DNA of 38,442 nucleotides from Streptomyces acidicola. Its GTDB lineage: Bacteria; Actinomycetota; Actinomycetes; Streptomycetales; Streptomycetaceae. Location: positions 1 through 38,442 of the forward strand of contig NZ_VMNX01000077.1 in the NCBI RefSeq assembly GCF_009377235.1, given 5' to 3'. Shown piece after piece: positions 30,828-38,442 of the stretch (position 1 is its first letter; each line of letters begins with the position of its first letter). The notes under the pieces were generated by a model that saw only the letters and a program-made list of their open reading frames with translations, had not been told where the DNA came from and did no database searches. The translations under genes were made by a program, and so were the position numbers.

Positions 30828-33149
30828 GTGGCCGCTCAGGTTCAACAGGAAACCGCGCTCGGCTCGGTTCACGACTCCGTCCGTGAGCGCGAGATCAGCG
30901 TCGAACAGGAACACCTGGACCAGGTGTACCGGCGCCTGGACGAGAAGATCCACGAGGCGGAGTTCCTGATGAACGACGCGGCCAAGCGCGGCCACGTCGG
31001 TACGCCCGGCGCGCTCGCCGAGCGGGACGCCCAGGTCTTCCGGGCCGGTGTCCACCTGAACCGGCTCCACAACGAGTACGAGGACTTCCTCTTCGGCCGG
31101 ATCGACCTGCTGCTCGGCAAGGACGGCGAGAAGGGGCCGGACGGCGCCTACACAGCCGTGGAACCCGCCGAGGGCGCGGTGCGCGAGGACGGTACGGCCG
31201 ACATCGCCGAGACCCTGCACATCGGGCGCATCGGAGTGCTGGACGAGGAGTACGCACCGCTGGTCATCGACTGGCGGGCGCCCGCGGCAGCTCCCTTCTA
31301 CCGGTCCACTCCCGTCGATCCCGGACGGGTCGTACGGCGTCGCGTGATCCGTTCCAAGGGGCGCCGCGTGCTCGGCGTCGAGGACGACCTGATGCGGCCC
31401 GAGCTCAAGGCCCGTCTGGACGGGCACGAGCTGGCCGTGATCGGCGACGGCGCCCTGATGGCCGCCCTGGGGCAGGCGCGCAGTCACACCATGCGGGACA
31501 TCGTCTCCTCCATCCAGGCGGAGCAGGACCTCGTCATCCGCGCGCCCGCCGCCTCGGTGACGTACGTCGAGGGCGGGCCGGGCACCGGGAAGACGGCCGT
31601 CGCACTGCACCGGGCCGCGTACCTGCTGTACCAGGACCGGCGCCGGTACGCGGGCGGCATCCTGATCGTCTCGCCGACCCCGCTGCTCGTCGCCTACACG
31701 GAGGGCGTGCTGCCCTCGCTCGGCGAGGAGGGGCAGGTCGCCATCCGCGCGATCGGGTCCCTGGTCGACGGCGCCGAGGCCACGCTGTACGACGCGCCGT
31801 CCGTGGCCCGCGCCAAGGGCTCGTACCGCATGCTGAAGGTGCTGCGGAAGGCGGCGCGGGGCGCGCTGGAGCTGAACGATCCGCCGGGCCGGCTGCGCGT
31901 CGTCGCCTTCGGGCGGCGGCTCGAGCTGGAGGCCGGCGAGCTGGAGGCGATCCGGCGCACCACGCTCAGCGGGACCGCCCCCGTCAACCTGCTGCGCCCG
32001 CGCGCCCGCCGACTGCTCCTGGACGCCCTGTGGGCGCGGTCCGGAGCGGCGACCCGTCACACCGACCCCGAACTCGCCGCCGAGCTGCGGTCGTCGTTCG
32101 ACGAGGACATCACGGGTGAGGACGACTTCGTCGCCTTCCTCGACGCCTGGTGGCCCGAGCTGACCCCGCGCCGGGTGCTGGACGCCATGGCCGACGAGCG
32201 GCGGCTGGGGCGCTGGGCCCGCCGCATCCTCACCCCCGGCGAGGTGCGCCGCGTCGCCCGCTCGCTGAAGCGGGACGGGCTGTCGGTGCACGACGTCGCG
32301 ATGCTGGACGAACTGCAGGCCGTCCTAGGCCTGCCCGCCCGCCCCAAGAAGAAGCGCGAGCTCGACCCCCTCGACCAGCTCACCGGCCTCGACGAACTCA
32401 TGCCCGTACGCGAGGAGTCGCAGCGCGAGCGCGCCGAGCGCCTGGCCCAGGAGCGGACCGAGTACACGCACGTCATCGTCGACGAGGCCCAGGACCTGAC
32501 CCCCATGCAGTGGCGGATGGTCGGCCGGCGGGGACGCCACGCCACCTGGACGGTCGTCGGCGACCCCGCCCAGTCGTCCTGGTCCGACCCGGACGAGGCG
32601 GCCGAGGCGCGGGACGAGGCCCTGGGCACCCGCCCGCGCCGCCGCTTCACCCTCACCGTGAACTACCGCAACCCCGCCGAGATCGCCCAGCTGGCGTCCA
32701 AGGTGCTCGCGCTGGCGATGCCCGGCTCCCCGTCCCCGTCAGCCGTCCGGTCCACCGGTGTCGAGCCGCGTTTTGTGGCAACGAACAATGGGCACAGCAC
32801 GGCCGAACGGGGGTCGTTCGCCCGTACGGTCCGCGAGGAGGCCGCGCGGCTGCTGGACCGTGTCGACGGCACGGTGGGCGTCGTCGTCGCCATGAACCGG
32901 CGCGAGGAGGCGGCCCGCTGGCTCGCCGGCCTCGGCGACCGCGTCGTGGCACTCGGCAGCCTGGAGGCCAAGGGCCTGGAGTACGACGCCACGGTCGTCG
33001 TCTCGCCCGCCGAGATCGCCGACGAGTCCCCGGCCGGACTGCGCGTGCTGTACGTGGCGCTCACCCGGGCGACCCAGCAGCTCACCGTGGTCTCGGGCGA
33101 GCGGGACGAACCGGACGCGCACGGGGTGCCGGATCTGCTGCGCGACTGA
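30828..33149 (+). CDS. helD: HelD-type RNA polymerase-associated UvrD-like helicase
   Basis: 773-residue superfamily 1 ATPase of the HelD group, which inserts into RNA polymerase, recycles stalled complexes and in some actinobacteria protects against rifampicin. The N-terminal helical arm (QEHLDQVYRRLDEKIHEAEF) is the secondary-channel element of the family, followed by LVIDWRAPAAAPFY. Walker A is GGPGTGKTAVALHRA (about 249), Walker B VIVDEAQDLTP (about 550), motif III VGDPAQSSW (about 577), and the C-terminal motif VLYVALTRAT (about 740). The GTG at 30828 has AAGGGGG 5 nt upstream. I saw no rifampin-associated element in the upstream region. A probable small RNA gene follows on the same strand. 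Confidence 0.9.
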   Translation: MAAQVQQETALGSVHDSVREREISVEQEHLDQVYRRLDEKIHEAEFLMNDAAKRGHVGTPGALAERDAQVFRAGVHLNRLHNEYEDFLFGRIDLLLGKDGEKGPDGAYTAVEPAEGAVREDGTADIAETLHIGRIGVLDEEYAPLVIDWRAPAAAPFYRSTPVDPGRVVRRRVIRSKGRRVLGVEDDLMRPELKARLDGHELAVIGDGALMAALGQARSHTMRDIVSSIQAEQDLVIRAPAASVTYVEGGPGTGKTAVALHRAAYLLYQDRRRYAGGILIVSPTPLLVAYTEGVLPSLGEEGQVAIRAIGSLVDGAEATLYDAPSVARAKGSYRMLKVLRKAARGALELNDPPGRLRVVAFGRRLELEAGELEAIRRTTLSGTAPVNLLRPRARRLLLDALWARSGAATRHTDPELAAELRSSFDEDITGEDDFVAFLDAWWPELTPRRVLDAMADERRLGRWARRILTPGEVRRVARSLKRDGLSVHDVAMLDELQAVLGLPARPKKKRELDPLDQLTGLDELMPVREESQRERAERLAQERTEYTHVIVDEAQDLTPMQWRMVGRRGRHATWTVVGDPAQSSWSDPDEAAEARDEALGTRPRRRFTLTVNYRNPAEIAQLASKVLALAMPGSPSPSAVRSTGVEPRFVATNNGHSTAERGSFARTVREEAARLLDRVDGTVGVVVAMNRREEAARWLAGLGDRVVALGSLEAKGLEYDATVVVSPAEIADESPAGLRVLYVALTRATQQLTVVSGERDEPDAHGVPDLLRD

Positions 33150-33237
33150 GGCAGGGCCGCGACGGGGCCGTGACAGGGCCGACAGATGAACTCCTGCTAC
33201 GGGAATGGCCTTGCGGGATCTGTTTGTTAGCCTTGGT

Positions 33238-33375
33238 GTGGCACCGGCTCGATCCAAGCCCCCGGGCCCAACCTTCGTCGCTTCGAGCGACCACTTGCCG
33301 CGAGGCGAGCATGGCGGGTCGGTGCCACTGAGCGTGCGAGAGGCTCACATCGCCTGGTGATGTGGGCCTCTTTCG
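33238..33375 (+). ncRNA. Probable small RNA between helD and the malic enzyme gene
   Basis: A long closing helix pairs 33238-33251 with 33315-33328: the outer nine pairs, GTGGCACCG with CGGTGCCAC, are perfect and the rest include two G-U wobbles. Inside it is a perfect hairpin GTCGCT-TCG-AGCGAC (about 33267-33281). A classic terminator with a T-run follows at 33340-33373. A TAGCCT at 33228-33233 is correctly placed as a -10 box for a start at about 33240. The 88 bp between the helD stop and this RNA have no other feature. I recall a reported S. coelicolor sRNA at this gene position (scr2952), unverified. It could instead be the helD 3' UTR. Confidence 0.6.
33340..33373 (+). terminator. Terminator of the small RNA / helD
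   Basis: Stem GAGGCTCACATC (33340-33351) with GATGTGGGCCTC (33359-33370), a single mismatch, 7-nt loop, then TTT. Strong for this genome. Confidence 0.85.
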
Positions 33376-33418
33376 TTGGCCCGAACCGGCTTGATCTCGC
33401 TCGGTCTCGCTTGATCAA

Positions 33419-33433
33419 CGAACAAAACGTTCG
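33419..33433 (+). promoter_or_regulatory. Inverted repeat upstream of the malic enzyme gene
   Basis: CGAAC (33419-33423) and GTTCG (33429-33433) flank AAAAC in an AT-rich patch 90 bp before the malic enzyme start. It may be a regulator site. Confidence 0.35.
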
Positions 33434-33523
33434 CAATCCGAGGGCGGCTACCACGTACTCCGTAGTAGGTGCGACGATCGGACGGCATCACCCAGCTCCA
33501 GCTGAAAGCAGAGGAAGTCGGTC

Positions 33524-34939
33524 ATGGCTACGGCGCCCAGCGTCTCCTACTCGATGACGGTCCGGCTGGAGGTGCCCGCGAGCGGAACCGCGGTCTCCCA
33601 GCTCACCACGGCCGTCGAGTCCCACGGAGGCTCGGTCACCGGCCTCGACGTCACCGCCTCCGGGCACGAGAAGCTCCGCATCGACGTCACCATCGCCGCC
33701 ACCTCCACCGCGCACGCCGACGAGATCGTCGAGCAGCTCCGCGGCATCGAGGGCGTGACGCTCGGCAAGGTCTCCGACCGTACGTTCCTCATGCACCTCG
33801 GCGGCAAGATCGAGATGGCGTCGAAGCACCCCATCCGCAACCGTGACGACCTGTCCATGGTCTACACGCCGGGCGTGGCCCGCGTCTGCATGGCGATCGC
33901 CGAGAACCCCGAGGACGCGCGCCGCCTGACCATCAAGCGCAACTCCGTTGCGGTCGTGACGGACGGCTCCGCCGTGCTGGGCCTCGGGAACATCGGCCCC
34001 AAGGCCGCCCTCCCCGTCATGGAGGGCAAGGCGGCCCTCTTCAAGCGGTTCGCCGGCATCGACGCCTGGCCGATCTGCCTGGACACCCAGGACACCGACG
34101 CCATCGTCGAGATCGTCAAGGCGATCGCCCCCGGCTTCGCGGGCATCAACCTGGAGGACATCTCCGCGCCTCGCTGCTTCGAGATCGAGGCGCGGCTGCG
34201 TGAGGCCCTCGACATCCCCGTCTTCCACGACGACCAGCACGGCACCGCGATCGTCGTGCTCGCCGCCCTGAAGAACGCACTGCGTGTCGCGGGCAAGTCG
34301 ATCGGCGACATCCGTGTCGTCATGTCGGGCGCCGGCGCGGCCGGTACGGCCATCCTCAAGCTGCTCCTCGCGGCCGGCGTGAAGAACGCCGTCGTGGCCG
34401 ACATCCACGGTGTCGTCCACAGCGACCGCGAAGACCTGGTGAACGCCGCCTCGGACTCGCCGCTGCGCTGGATCGCCGACAACACCAACCCCGAGGGCCT
34501 CACCGGCACGCTCAAGGAGGCCGTGCGCGGCGCCGACGTCTTCATCGGCGTCTCCGCCCCGAACGTGCTCGACGGTGACGACGTGGCCGCCATGGCCGAG
34601 GACGCCATCGTGTTCGCGCTCGCGAACCCCGACCCCGAGGTCGACCCGGCGGTCGCCCGGCAGACGGCGGCGGTCGTGGCCACGGGCCGCTCCGACTTCC
34701 CGAACCAGATCAACAACGTGCTGGTCTTCCCGGGTGTCTTCCGCGGTCTGCTGGACGCGCAGTCCCGCACCGTCAACACCGAGATGATGCTGGCCGCCGC
34801 GACCGCGCTCGCTGACGTCGTCACCGAGGACGAGCTCAACCCGAACTACATCATCCCGAGCGTCTTCAACGACAAGGTCGCCGGCGCGGTGGCCGGGGCG
34901 GTCCGGGACGCGGCGAAAGCGGCCGGGGCGACGGTCTGA
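33524..34939 (+). CDS. NAD-type malic enzyme with N-terminal ACT domain
   Basis: Oxidative decarboxylation of malate to pyruvate, linking the TCA cycle to pyruvate supply. It has 471 residues. The N-terminal ACT-like regulatory domain (about 8-85) is followed by the catalytic domain with VYTPGVARVC (about 113) and the metal-binding VFHDDQHGTAIV (about 231-242), and then the Rossmann NAD domain with MSGAGAAGTA (about 267). The C-terminal NPDPEVDP and FPNQINNVLVFPG are family signatures. GAGGAAG precedes the ATG. In S. coelicolor the gene at this position (SCO2951) is the NAD-dependent enzyme, which supports that cofactor; the sequence alone does not prove it. The ACT domain implies allosteric control. 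Confidence 0.94.
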   Translation: MATAPSVSYSMTVRLEVPASGTAVSQLTTAVESHGGSVTGLDVTASGHEKLRIDVTIAATSTAHADEIVEQLRGIEGVTLGKVSDRTFLMHLGGKIEMASKHPIRNRDDLSMVYTPGVARVCMAIAENPEDARRLTIKRNSVAVVTDGSAVLGLGNIGPKAALPVMEGKAALFKRFAGIDAWPICLDTQDTDAIVEIVKAIAPGFAGINLEDISAPRCFEIEARLREALDIPVFHDDQHGTAIVVLAALKNALRVAGKSIGDIRVVMSGAGAAGTAILKLLLAAGVKNAVVADIHGVVHSDREDLVNAASDSPLRWIADNTNPEGLTGTLKEAVRGADVFIGVSAPNVLDGDDVAAMAEDAIVFALANPDPEVDPAVARQTAAVVATGRSDFPNQINNVLVFPGVFRGLLDAQSRTVNTEMMLAAATALADVVTEDELNPNYIIPSVFNDKVAGAVAGAVRDAAKAAGATV

Positions 34940-34987
34940 GCCGAGCGCACAGCTGTTCGTACAGCCGTGCTCCGAGCCGGGCGCGAC

Positions 34988-35010
34988 GTGGCCACTGTGA
35001 CAGTGGCCAC
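34988..35010 (+). terminator. Terminator of the malic enzyme gene
   Basis: Perfect 10-bp stem GTGGCCACTG (34988-34997) with CAGTGGCCAC (35001-35010) and a 3-nt loop, 49 bp after the stop. No T-tract. Confidence 0.7.
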
Positions 35011-35152
35011 GGCCCGGCCCGCCACGGCGCGTCGCGGAACACGGGGTCCGGGGTCCCCTTTAGGGTGGCGGCTGGGTCCAGGCCTGTCGGGACCTGCGGT
35101 GCGCGGCCGGGGGTGAACGGAGCGTCACCACGCCGATGCCGTGGCGCTTTCC

Positions 35153-35191
35153 GTGTGACTCCCAAGGGTGTTCGTGTGACTCCCAGGGGTG
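35153..35191 (+). repeat. 18-bp direct repeat in the HU leader
   Basis: GTGTGACTCCCAAGGGTG (35153-35170) and GTGTGACTCCCAGGGGTG (35174-35191) are spaced 21 bp apart, two helical turns, on the same face of the DNA. This looks like a tandem activator or repressor site for hup. Confidence 0.7.
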
Positions 35192-35367
35192 CCGGATTGG
35201 CTTTACCGTCGCAGGTAGAGGCAGGATGCGTCCCTGGGCGCGAGGGTCTGAGGAAGGACCCGGGTGCGGGGACCCACCGAGGATCCTGGCAGCATCGGCT
35301 TCGGTGCCCACCATGCGGCTCCGCCGCGTGGCACGCCTCAACGGCAAGAAAACACGGGAGTAACAAC

Positions 35368-35649
35368 ATGAACCGCAGTGAGCTGGTGGCCGCGCTGGCC
35401 GACCGTGCCGAGGTGACCCGCAAGGACGCCGACGCCGTGCTGGCCGCGTTCGCCGAGACCGTCGGCGAGATCGTCGCCAAGGGCGACGAGAAGGTCACCA
35501 TCCCTGGCTTCCTGACCTTCGAGCGCACCCACCGTGCCGCTCGCACCGCGCGCAACCCGCAGACCGGCGACCCCATCCAGATCCCGGCCGGCTACAGCGT
35601 GAAGGTCTCCGCGGGCTCCAAGCTCAAGGAAGCCGCCAAGGGCAAGTGA
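35368..35649 (+). CDS. hup: DNA-binding protein HU
   Basis: 93-residue histone-like protein that bends and compacts DNA. It shows the full HU pattern: N-terminal helices (MNRSELVAALADRAEVTRKD), the IPGFLTFERTHRAARTARNP core with the DNA-intercalating arm around NPQTGDPIQIPAG, and the C-terminal KVSAGSKLKEAAKGK. It lacks the long Lys-rich tail of HupS-type proteins, so it is the vegetative HupA type. The ATG at 35368 has GGGAG 8 nt upstream. It is convergent with murA, sharing a terminator. Confidence 0.97.
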   Translation: MNRSELVAALADRAEVTRKDADAVLAAFAETVGEIVAKGDEKVTIPGFLTFERTHRAARTARNPQTGDPIQIPAGYSVKVSAGSKLKEAAKGK

Positions 35650-35700
35650 CCCTGCTCCTCGTACACCACGGGACGGCGTACGAGGCCCAGCAACGCCACA

Positions 35701-35731
35701 GGGGCGGCCCCCCGGCTTGGGAGGCCGCCCC
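35701..35731. terminator. Bidirectional terminator between hup and murA
   Basis: Perfect 9-bp stem GGGGCGGCC (35701-35709) with GGCCGCCCC (35723-35731), 13-nt loop, between the convergent genes. Confidence 0.75.
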
Positions 35732-35755
35732 TTCGGCGTACACGGACGGTGGCTG

Positions 35756-37102
35756 CTAGCCGAGCGCCTTGCCCGGCAGCTCCACCTTCGCGCCCAGTTC
35801 CACGAGCTTCTCCATGAAGTTCTCGTAGCCGCGGTTGATCAGGTCGATGCCGTGGACACGGGACGTGCCCTGGGCGGCGAGGGCCGCGATCAGGTACGAG
35901 AAGCCGCCGCGGAGGTCGGGGATGACCAGGTCGGCGCCCTGGAGCTTGGTGGGGCCGGAGACGACCGCGGAGTGCAGGAAGTTGCGCTGGCCGAAGCGGC
36001 AGTCGGAGCCGCCGAGGCACTCGCGGTAGAGCTGGATGTGGGCGCCCATCTGGTTCAGGGCCGAGGTGAAGCCGAGCCGCGACTCATACACCGTCTCGTG
36101 GATGATCGACAGGCCCGTGGCCTGGGTGAGGGCCACGACCAGCGGCTGCTGCCAGTCGGTCTGGAAACCGGGGTGGACGTCCGTCTCCAGGGCGATGGAC
36201 TTCAGCTGGCCGCCGGGGTGCCAGAAGCGGATGCCGTTGTCGTCGATCTCGAAGGCGCCGCCGACCTTCCGGTAGGTGTTCAGGAAGGTCATCATCGAGC
36301 GCTGCTGGGCGCCGCGGACGTAGATGTTGCCCTCGGTCGCCAGCGCGGCCGACGCCCAGGACGCGGCCTCGAGCCGGTCCGAGAGCGCCCGGTGCGTGTA
36401 GCCGCCGAGACTGTCGACGCCTGTGATGCGGATCGTGCGGTCCGTGTCCATCGCGATGATGGCGCCCATCTTCTGCAGCACGCAGATGAGGTCCTCGATC
36501 TCCGGCTCCATGGCCGCGTTCGAGAGCTCCGTCACACCCTCCGCGAGGACGGCGGTCAGCAGCACCTGCTCGGTGGCGCCGACGGACGGGTACGGCAGCC
36601 GGATCTTGGTGCCGCGCAGCCGCCGCGGCGCCTCCAGGTACTGCCCGTCCGCCCGCTTCTCGATCTTCGCGCCGAACTGCCGCAGCACCTCGAAGTGGAA
36701 GTCGATGGGCCGGCCGCCGATGTCACAGCCGCCGAGGCCGGGGATGAACGCGTGGCCGAGGCGGTGCAGCAGCGGGCCGCAGAACAGGATCGGGATGCGC
36801 GACGAACCGGCGTGGGCGTCGATGTCGGCGACGTTCGCGCTCTCCACGTGTGACGGGTCCATCACCAGTTCGCCCGGCTCCTCACCCGGACGGACCGTCA
36901 CCCCGTGCAGCTGGAGGAGTCCGCGTACGACACGGACGTCGCGGATATCCGGAACGTTGCGCAGCCGGCTCGGAGCACTGCCGAGCAGCGCCGCGACCAT
37001 GGCCTTCGGTACGAGGTTCTTCGCACCGCGGACCCGGATCTCGCCCTCCAGCGGGGTTCCGCCGTGAACAAGCAGTACGTCGTCAGAGCCGTTGACGGTC
37101 AT
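35756..37102 (-). CDS. murA: UDP-N-acetylglucosamine 1-carboxyvinyltransferase MurA
   Basis: First committed step of peptidoglycan synthesis: transfer of enolpyruvate from PEP to UDP-GlcNAc in the cytoplasm. The 448 residues form the two inside-out alpha/beta domains of the EPSP synthase fold. The substrate-binding start RGAKNLVPKAMVAALL includes the conserved Lys-Asn. The fosfomycin-reactive loop is PGLGGCDIGGRPIDFH with the catalytic Cys126 retained, unlike the Asp of mycobacteria, so intrinsic fosfomycin resistance by that substitution is not expected. Late motifs DLRGGFSYLIAAL and INRGYENFMEKL are typical. The ATG at 37102 has only a weak RBS. Confidence 0.96.
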   Translation of the reverse strand: MTVNGSDDVLLVHGGTPLEGEIRVRGAKNLVPKAMVAALLGSAPSRLRNVPDIRDVRVVRGLLQLHGVTVRPGEEPGELVMDPSHVESANVADIDAHAGSSRIPILFCGPLLHRLGHAFIPGLGGCDIGGRPIDFHFEVLRQFGAKIEKRADGQYLEAPRRLRGTKIRLPYPSVGATEQVLLTAVLAEGVTELSNAAMEPEIEDLICVLQKMGAIIAMDTDRTIRITGVDSLGGYTHRALSDRLEAASWASAALATEGNIYVRGAQQRSMMTFLNTYRKVGGAFEIDDNGIRFWHPGGQLKSIALETDVHPGFQTDWQQPLVVALTQATGLSIIHETVYESRLGFTSALNQMGAHIQLYRECLGGSDCRFGQRNFLHSAVVSGPTKLQGADLVIPDLRGGFSYLIAALAAQGTSRVHGIDLINRGYENFMEKLVELGAKVELPGKALG

Positions 37103-37416
37103 GAATCTCGCGTTCCGTGGAGTCGGTCAGTTGTCTCGGCAGGCGATCGGCAGACCGGTGGTGCGGGAGCCGAAGCGGCATCAGCCGATGAGCAAGCGTA
37201 ATGGCCGCCTACCCCCCTTCAGTAAGCCCAAGGGTCTCCCAGGGACGTCATAGATTCGCCACAACACGAACCGTTCCCCGTCGGGCACGGGGCGTCACCG
37301 GCGAGGTGGCCGACGGCGGTGTGCGCGGGGGGCGCCCCCGTGCGCCCTGAGCTGGGTGGCTGTGGGTCCGCGGATTGGCTCCCCGCACACGGGCAAGATG
37401 CGGGATCATGTCTGGC
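37103..37416. other. Divergent control region between murA and yqgE
   Basis: A 314-bp region. It contains a quasi-palindrome at 37321-37345 (core CGGGGG-GCG-CCCCCG, extended to an 11-bp arm with G-U pairs) that may insulate or regulate the divergent genes. On the minus strand TATGAC near 37250 is a possible -10 for murA. No ORF is supported. Confidence 0.4.
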
Positions 37417-37989
37417 ATGACCGAGGTGTCCTCGCTCACAGGGCGGCTGCTCGTGGCCACGCCGGCCCTGGCGGACCCGAACTTCGACCGCGCGGTGGTG
37501 CTCCTCCTCGACCACGACGAGGAGGGCTCGCTCGGCGTGGTCCTCAACCGGCCGACCCCGGTGGACGTCGGCGACATCCTGGAGGGCTGGGCGGACCTCA
37601 CGGGGGAGCCCGGCGTCGTCTTCCAGGGCGGACCGGTCTCGCTCGACTCGGCGCTCGGCGTCGCGGTGATCCCCGGCGGGACGTCCGCCGAGCGCGCCCC
37701 CCTGGGCTGGCGGCGCGTGCACGGCGCGATCGGCCTGGTCGACCTGGAGGCCCCGCCGGAGCTGCTGGCCTCGGCGGTCGGCTCGCTGCGGATCTTCGCA
37801 GGTTACGCGGGCTGGGGGCCCGGCCAGCTGGAGGACGAACTCGTCGAAGGAGCCTGGTACGTCGTCGAGTCCGAGCCCGGAGACGTCTCCTCGCCCTCCC
37901 CGGAGAGACTCTGGCGCTCGGTCCTGCGCCGTCAGCGCAGCGAGCTGGCGATGGTGGCGACGTACCCGGACGACCCGTCGCTCAACTGA
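37417..37989 (+). CDS. YqgE/AlgH family protein (UPF0301)
   Basis: 190-residue protein of the conserved YqgE/AlgH family, molecular function unknown; in pseudomonads a member affects alginate regulation. Conserved segments are GRLLVATPALADPNFDRAVV, HDEEGSLGVVLNRPT, VFQGGPVSLDSAL and IFAGYAGWGPGQLEDEL. Starts at 37408 (MSGMTEV) and 37417 (MTEV) are both possible; 37417 matches the related N-terminus I recall. It is 28 bp from the next gene but that gene appears to have its own promoter. Confidence 0.9.
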   Translation: MTEVSSLTGRLLVATPALADPNFDRAVVLLLDHDEEGSLGVVLNRPTPVDVGDILEGWADLTGEPGVVFQGGPVSLDSALGVAVIPGGTSAERAPLGWRRVHGAIGLVDLEAPPELLASAVGSLRIFAGYAGWGPGQLEDELVEGAWYVVESEPGDVSSPSPERLWRSVLRRQRSELAMVATYPDDPSLN

Positions 37990-38005
37990 TGTCTCCGCGC
38001 TTCAG

Positions 38006-38011
38006 TACCCT
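38006..38011 (+). promoter_or_regulatory. -10 box for a leaderless DUF3039 transcript
   Basis: TACCCT ends 6 bp before the ATG at 38018, and no Shine-Dalgarno is present, the same layout as at the S41 protease gene. Confidence 0.5.
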
Positions 38012-38017
38012 TGCGCT

Positions 38018-38293
38018 ATGAGCACTCTTGAGCCCGAGCGCGGAACTGGTACGGGGACCCTCGTCGAGCCGACGCCGCAGACGTCGCACGGCAGCGGTGA
38101 CCACGAGCGCTTCGCGCACTATGTCCAGAAGGACAAGATCATGGCGAGCGCCCTCGACGGCACGCCCGTCGTGGCCCTCTGCGGCAAGGTGTGGGTGCCG
38201 GGCCGCGACCCGAAGAAGTACCCCGTGTGCCCGATGTGCAAGGAGATCTACGAATCCATGGGCTCCGGGGACGAGGGCGGCGACGACAAGTAG
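38018..38293 (+). CDS. DUF3039 family zinc-ribbon-like protein
   Basis: 91-residue actinobacterial protein of unknown function. The conserved core is HERFAHYVQKDKIMASALDG and PVVALCGKVWVPGRDPKKYP, with CPMCKEIYE at the end. C55 and the C72xxC75 pair could bind a metal. An acidic tail (GDEGGDDK) ends it. No membrane segment. Confidence 0.85.
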   Translation: MSTLEPERGTGTGTLVEPTPQTSHGSGDHERFAHYVQKDKIMASALDGTPVVALCGKVWVPGRDPKKYPVCPMCKEIYESMGSGDEGGDDK

Positions 38294-38442
38294 AGCCCGG
38301 GCCGCCTTCGCCCTCGCCCTGGGAGGGCGCGTGCCTGAGGGTGAGGGCGGACGGGACGGCGGACGGGACGGCCGTCGCGAGTATGGCCGCGGTGCCCCGG
38401 TGCGGGTGCCGCGGTTCTGTCGTACCTGAGGGCGGGTGGGGC
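38294..38442. other. Right edge without recognised feature
   Basis: The last 149 bp are GC-rich with GGCGGACGGGACGG-type short repeats. No gene or terminator can be supported up to the window edge. Confidence 0.5.

Larger units (their letters stand above)
34940..35367 (+). other. Long leader region of the HU gene
   Basis: A 428-bp region with the malic enzyme terminator at its start, then a possible -10 (TAGGGT, 35061-35066). The 18-bp direct repeat at 35153 and several short GC palindromes (for example GTGCGGGGACCCACC near 35264) follow. No ORF is supported; the frame that runs into HU from 35065 is open by chance. HU genes are highly and variably expressed, so multiple promoters are plausible. 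Confidence 0.4.

Noticed and set aside
37103..37416. tRNA or riboswitch between murA and yqgE
   Set aside because: No cloverleaf, T-arm motif or known aptamer core could be found. Only a GC palindrome is present.

Overview
The window is high-GC actinobacterial chromosome, almost certainly from a Streptomyces. The evidence is extreme GC at third codon positions, ATGA/TGATG-coupled operons, GTG starts, apparently leaderless genes with a TAnnnT box about 7 bp before the start, a Streptomyces-type tmRNA, and a gene order that (from memory) parallels the S. coelicolor SCO2972-SCO2948 core segment. All product names rest on reading motifs by eye; no database was searched.

Left block (1-7000): prfB (release factor 2), a small secreted sortase-E-type LAxTG protein with a Gly-Asn stalk, a tiny zinc-ribbon membrane protein, the divisome pair ftsE-ftsX, an S41 carboxy-terminal processing protease, smpB, and ssrA (tmRNA, tag ATVKSDSPKATQFALAA). 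prfB, smpB and ssrA handle translation termination and ribosome rescue; ftsEX and the protease act at the envelope.

Accessory block (7000-16950): this stretch appears to be extra relative to the S. coelicolor order. It begins just after the tmRNA terminator with a switch-like pair of mutually exclusive hairpins, a 37-residue Arg/Trp-rich micro-ORF, and a tandem array of three structured repeats of exactly 116 bp; this is the least explained part of the window. It continues with a minus-strand sugar operon (binding protein, two permeases, YicI-type GH31 alpha-xylosidase, LacI repressor) preceded by two LacI-type operators. A divergent cytochrome P450 follows, with the only TTA (bldA) codon I found in the window, then a SAV2177-type SAM methyltransferase.

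Middle block (16950-24700): a divergent MFS transporter/LysR pair, then a coupled three-gene operon that I read as matA-matB plus a membrane acyltransferase. MatB fuses a NodB deacetylase to a GT2 synthase and is associated with an extracellular poly-N-acetylglucosamine-type polymer involved in mycelial aggregation.

Right block (24700-38442): narK and nnaR (nitrate transport and its HemD-like regulator, with a possible GlnR box between them), a 31-bp minisatellite, a CGNR zinc-finger regulator, the sigU-rsuA ECF sigma/anti-sigma pair, a HelD-type RNA polymerase-associated helicase, a probable intergenic small RNA with its own terminator, NAD-type malic enzyme, an HU protein, murA (convergent with HU), a YqgE/AlgH protein and a DUF3039 protein. 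No integrase, transposase, CRISPR array or tRNA gene was seen.
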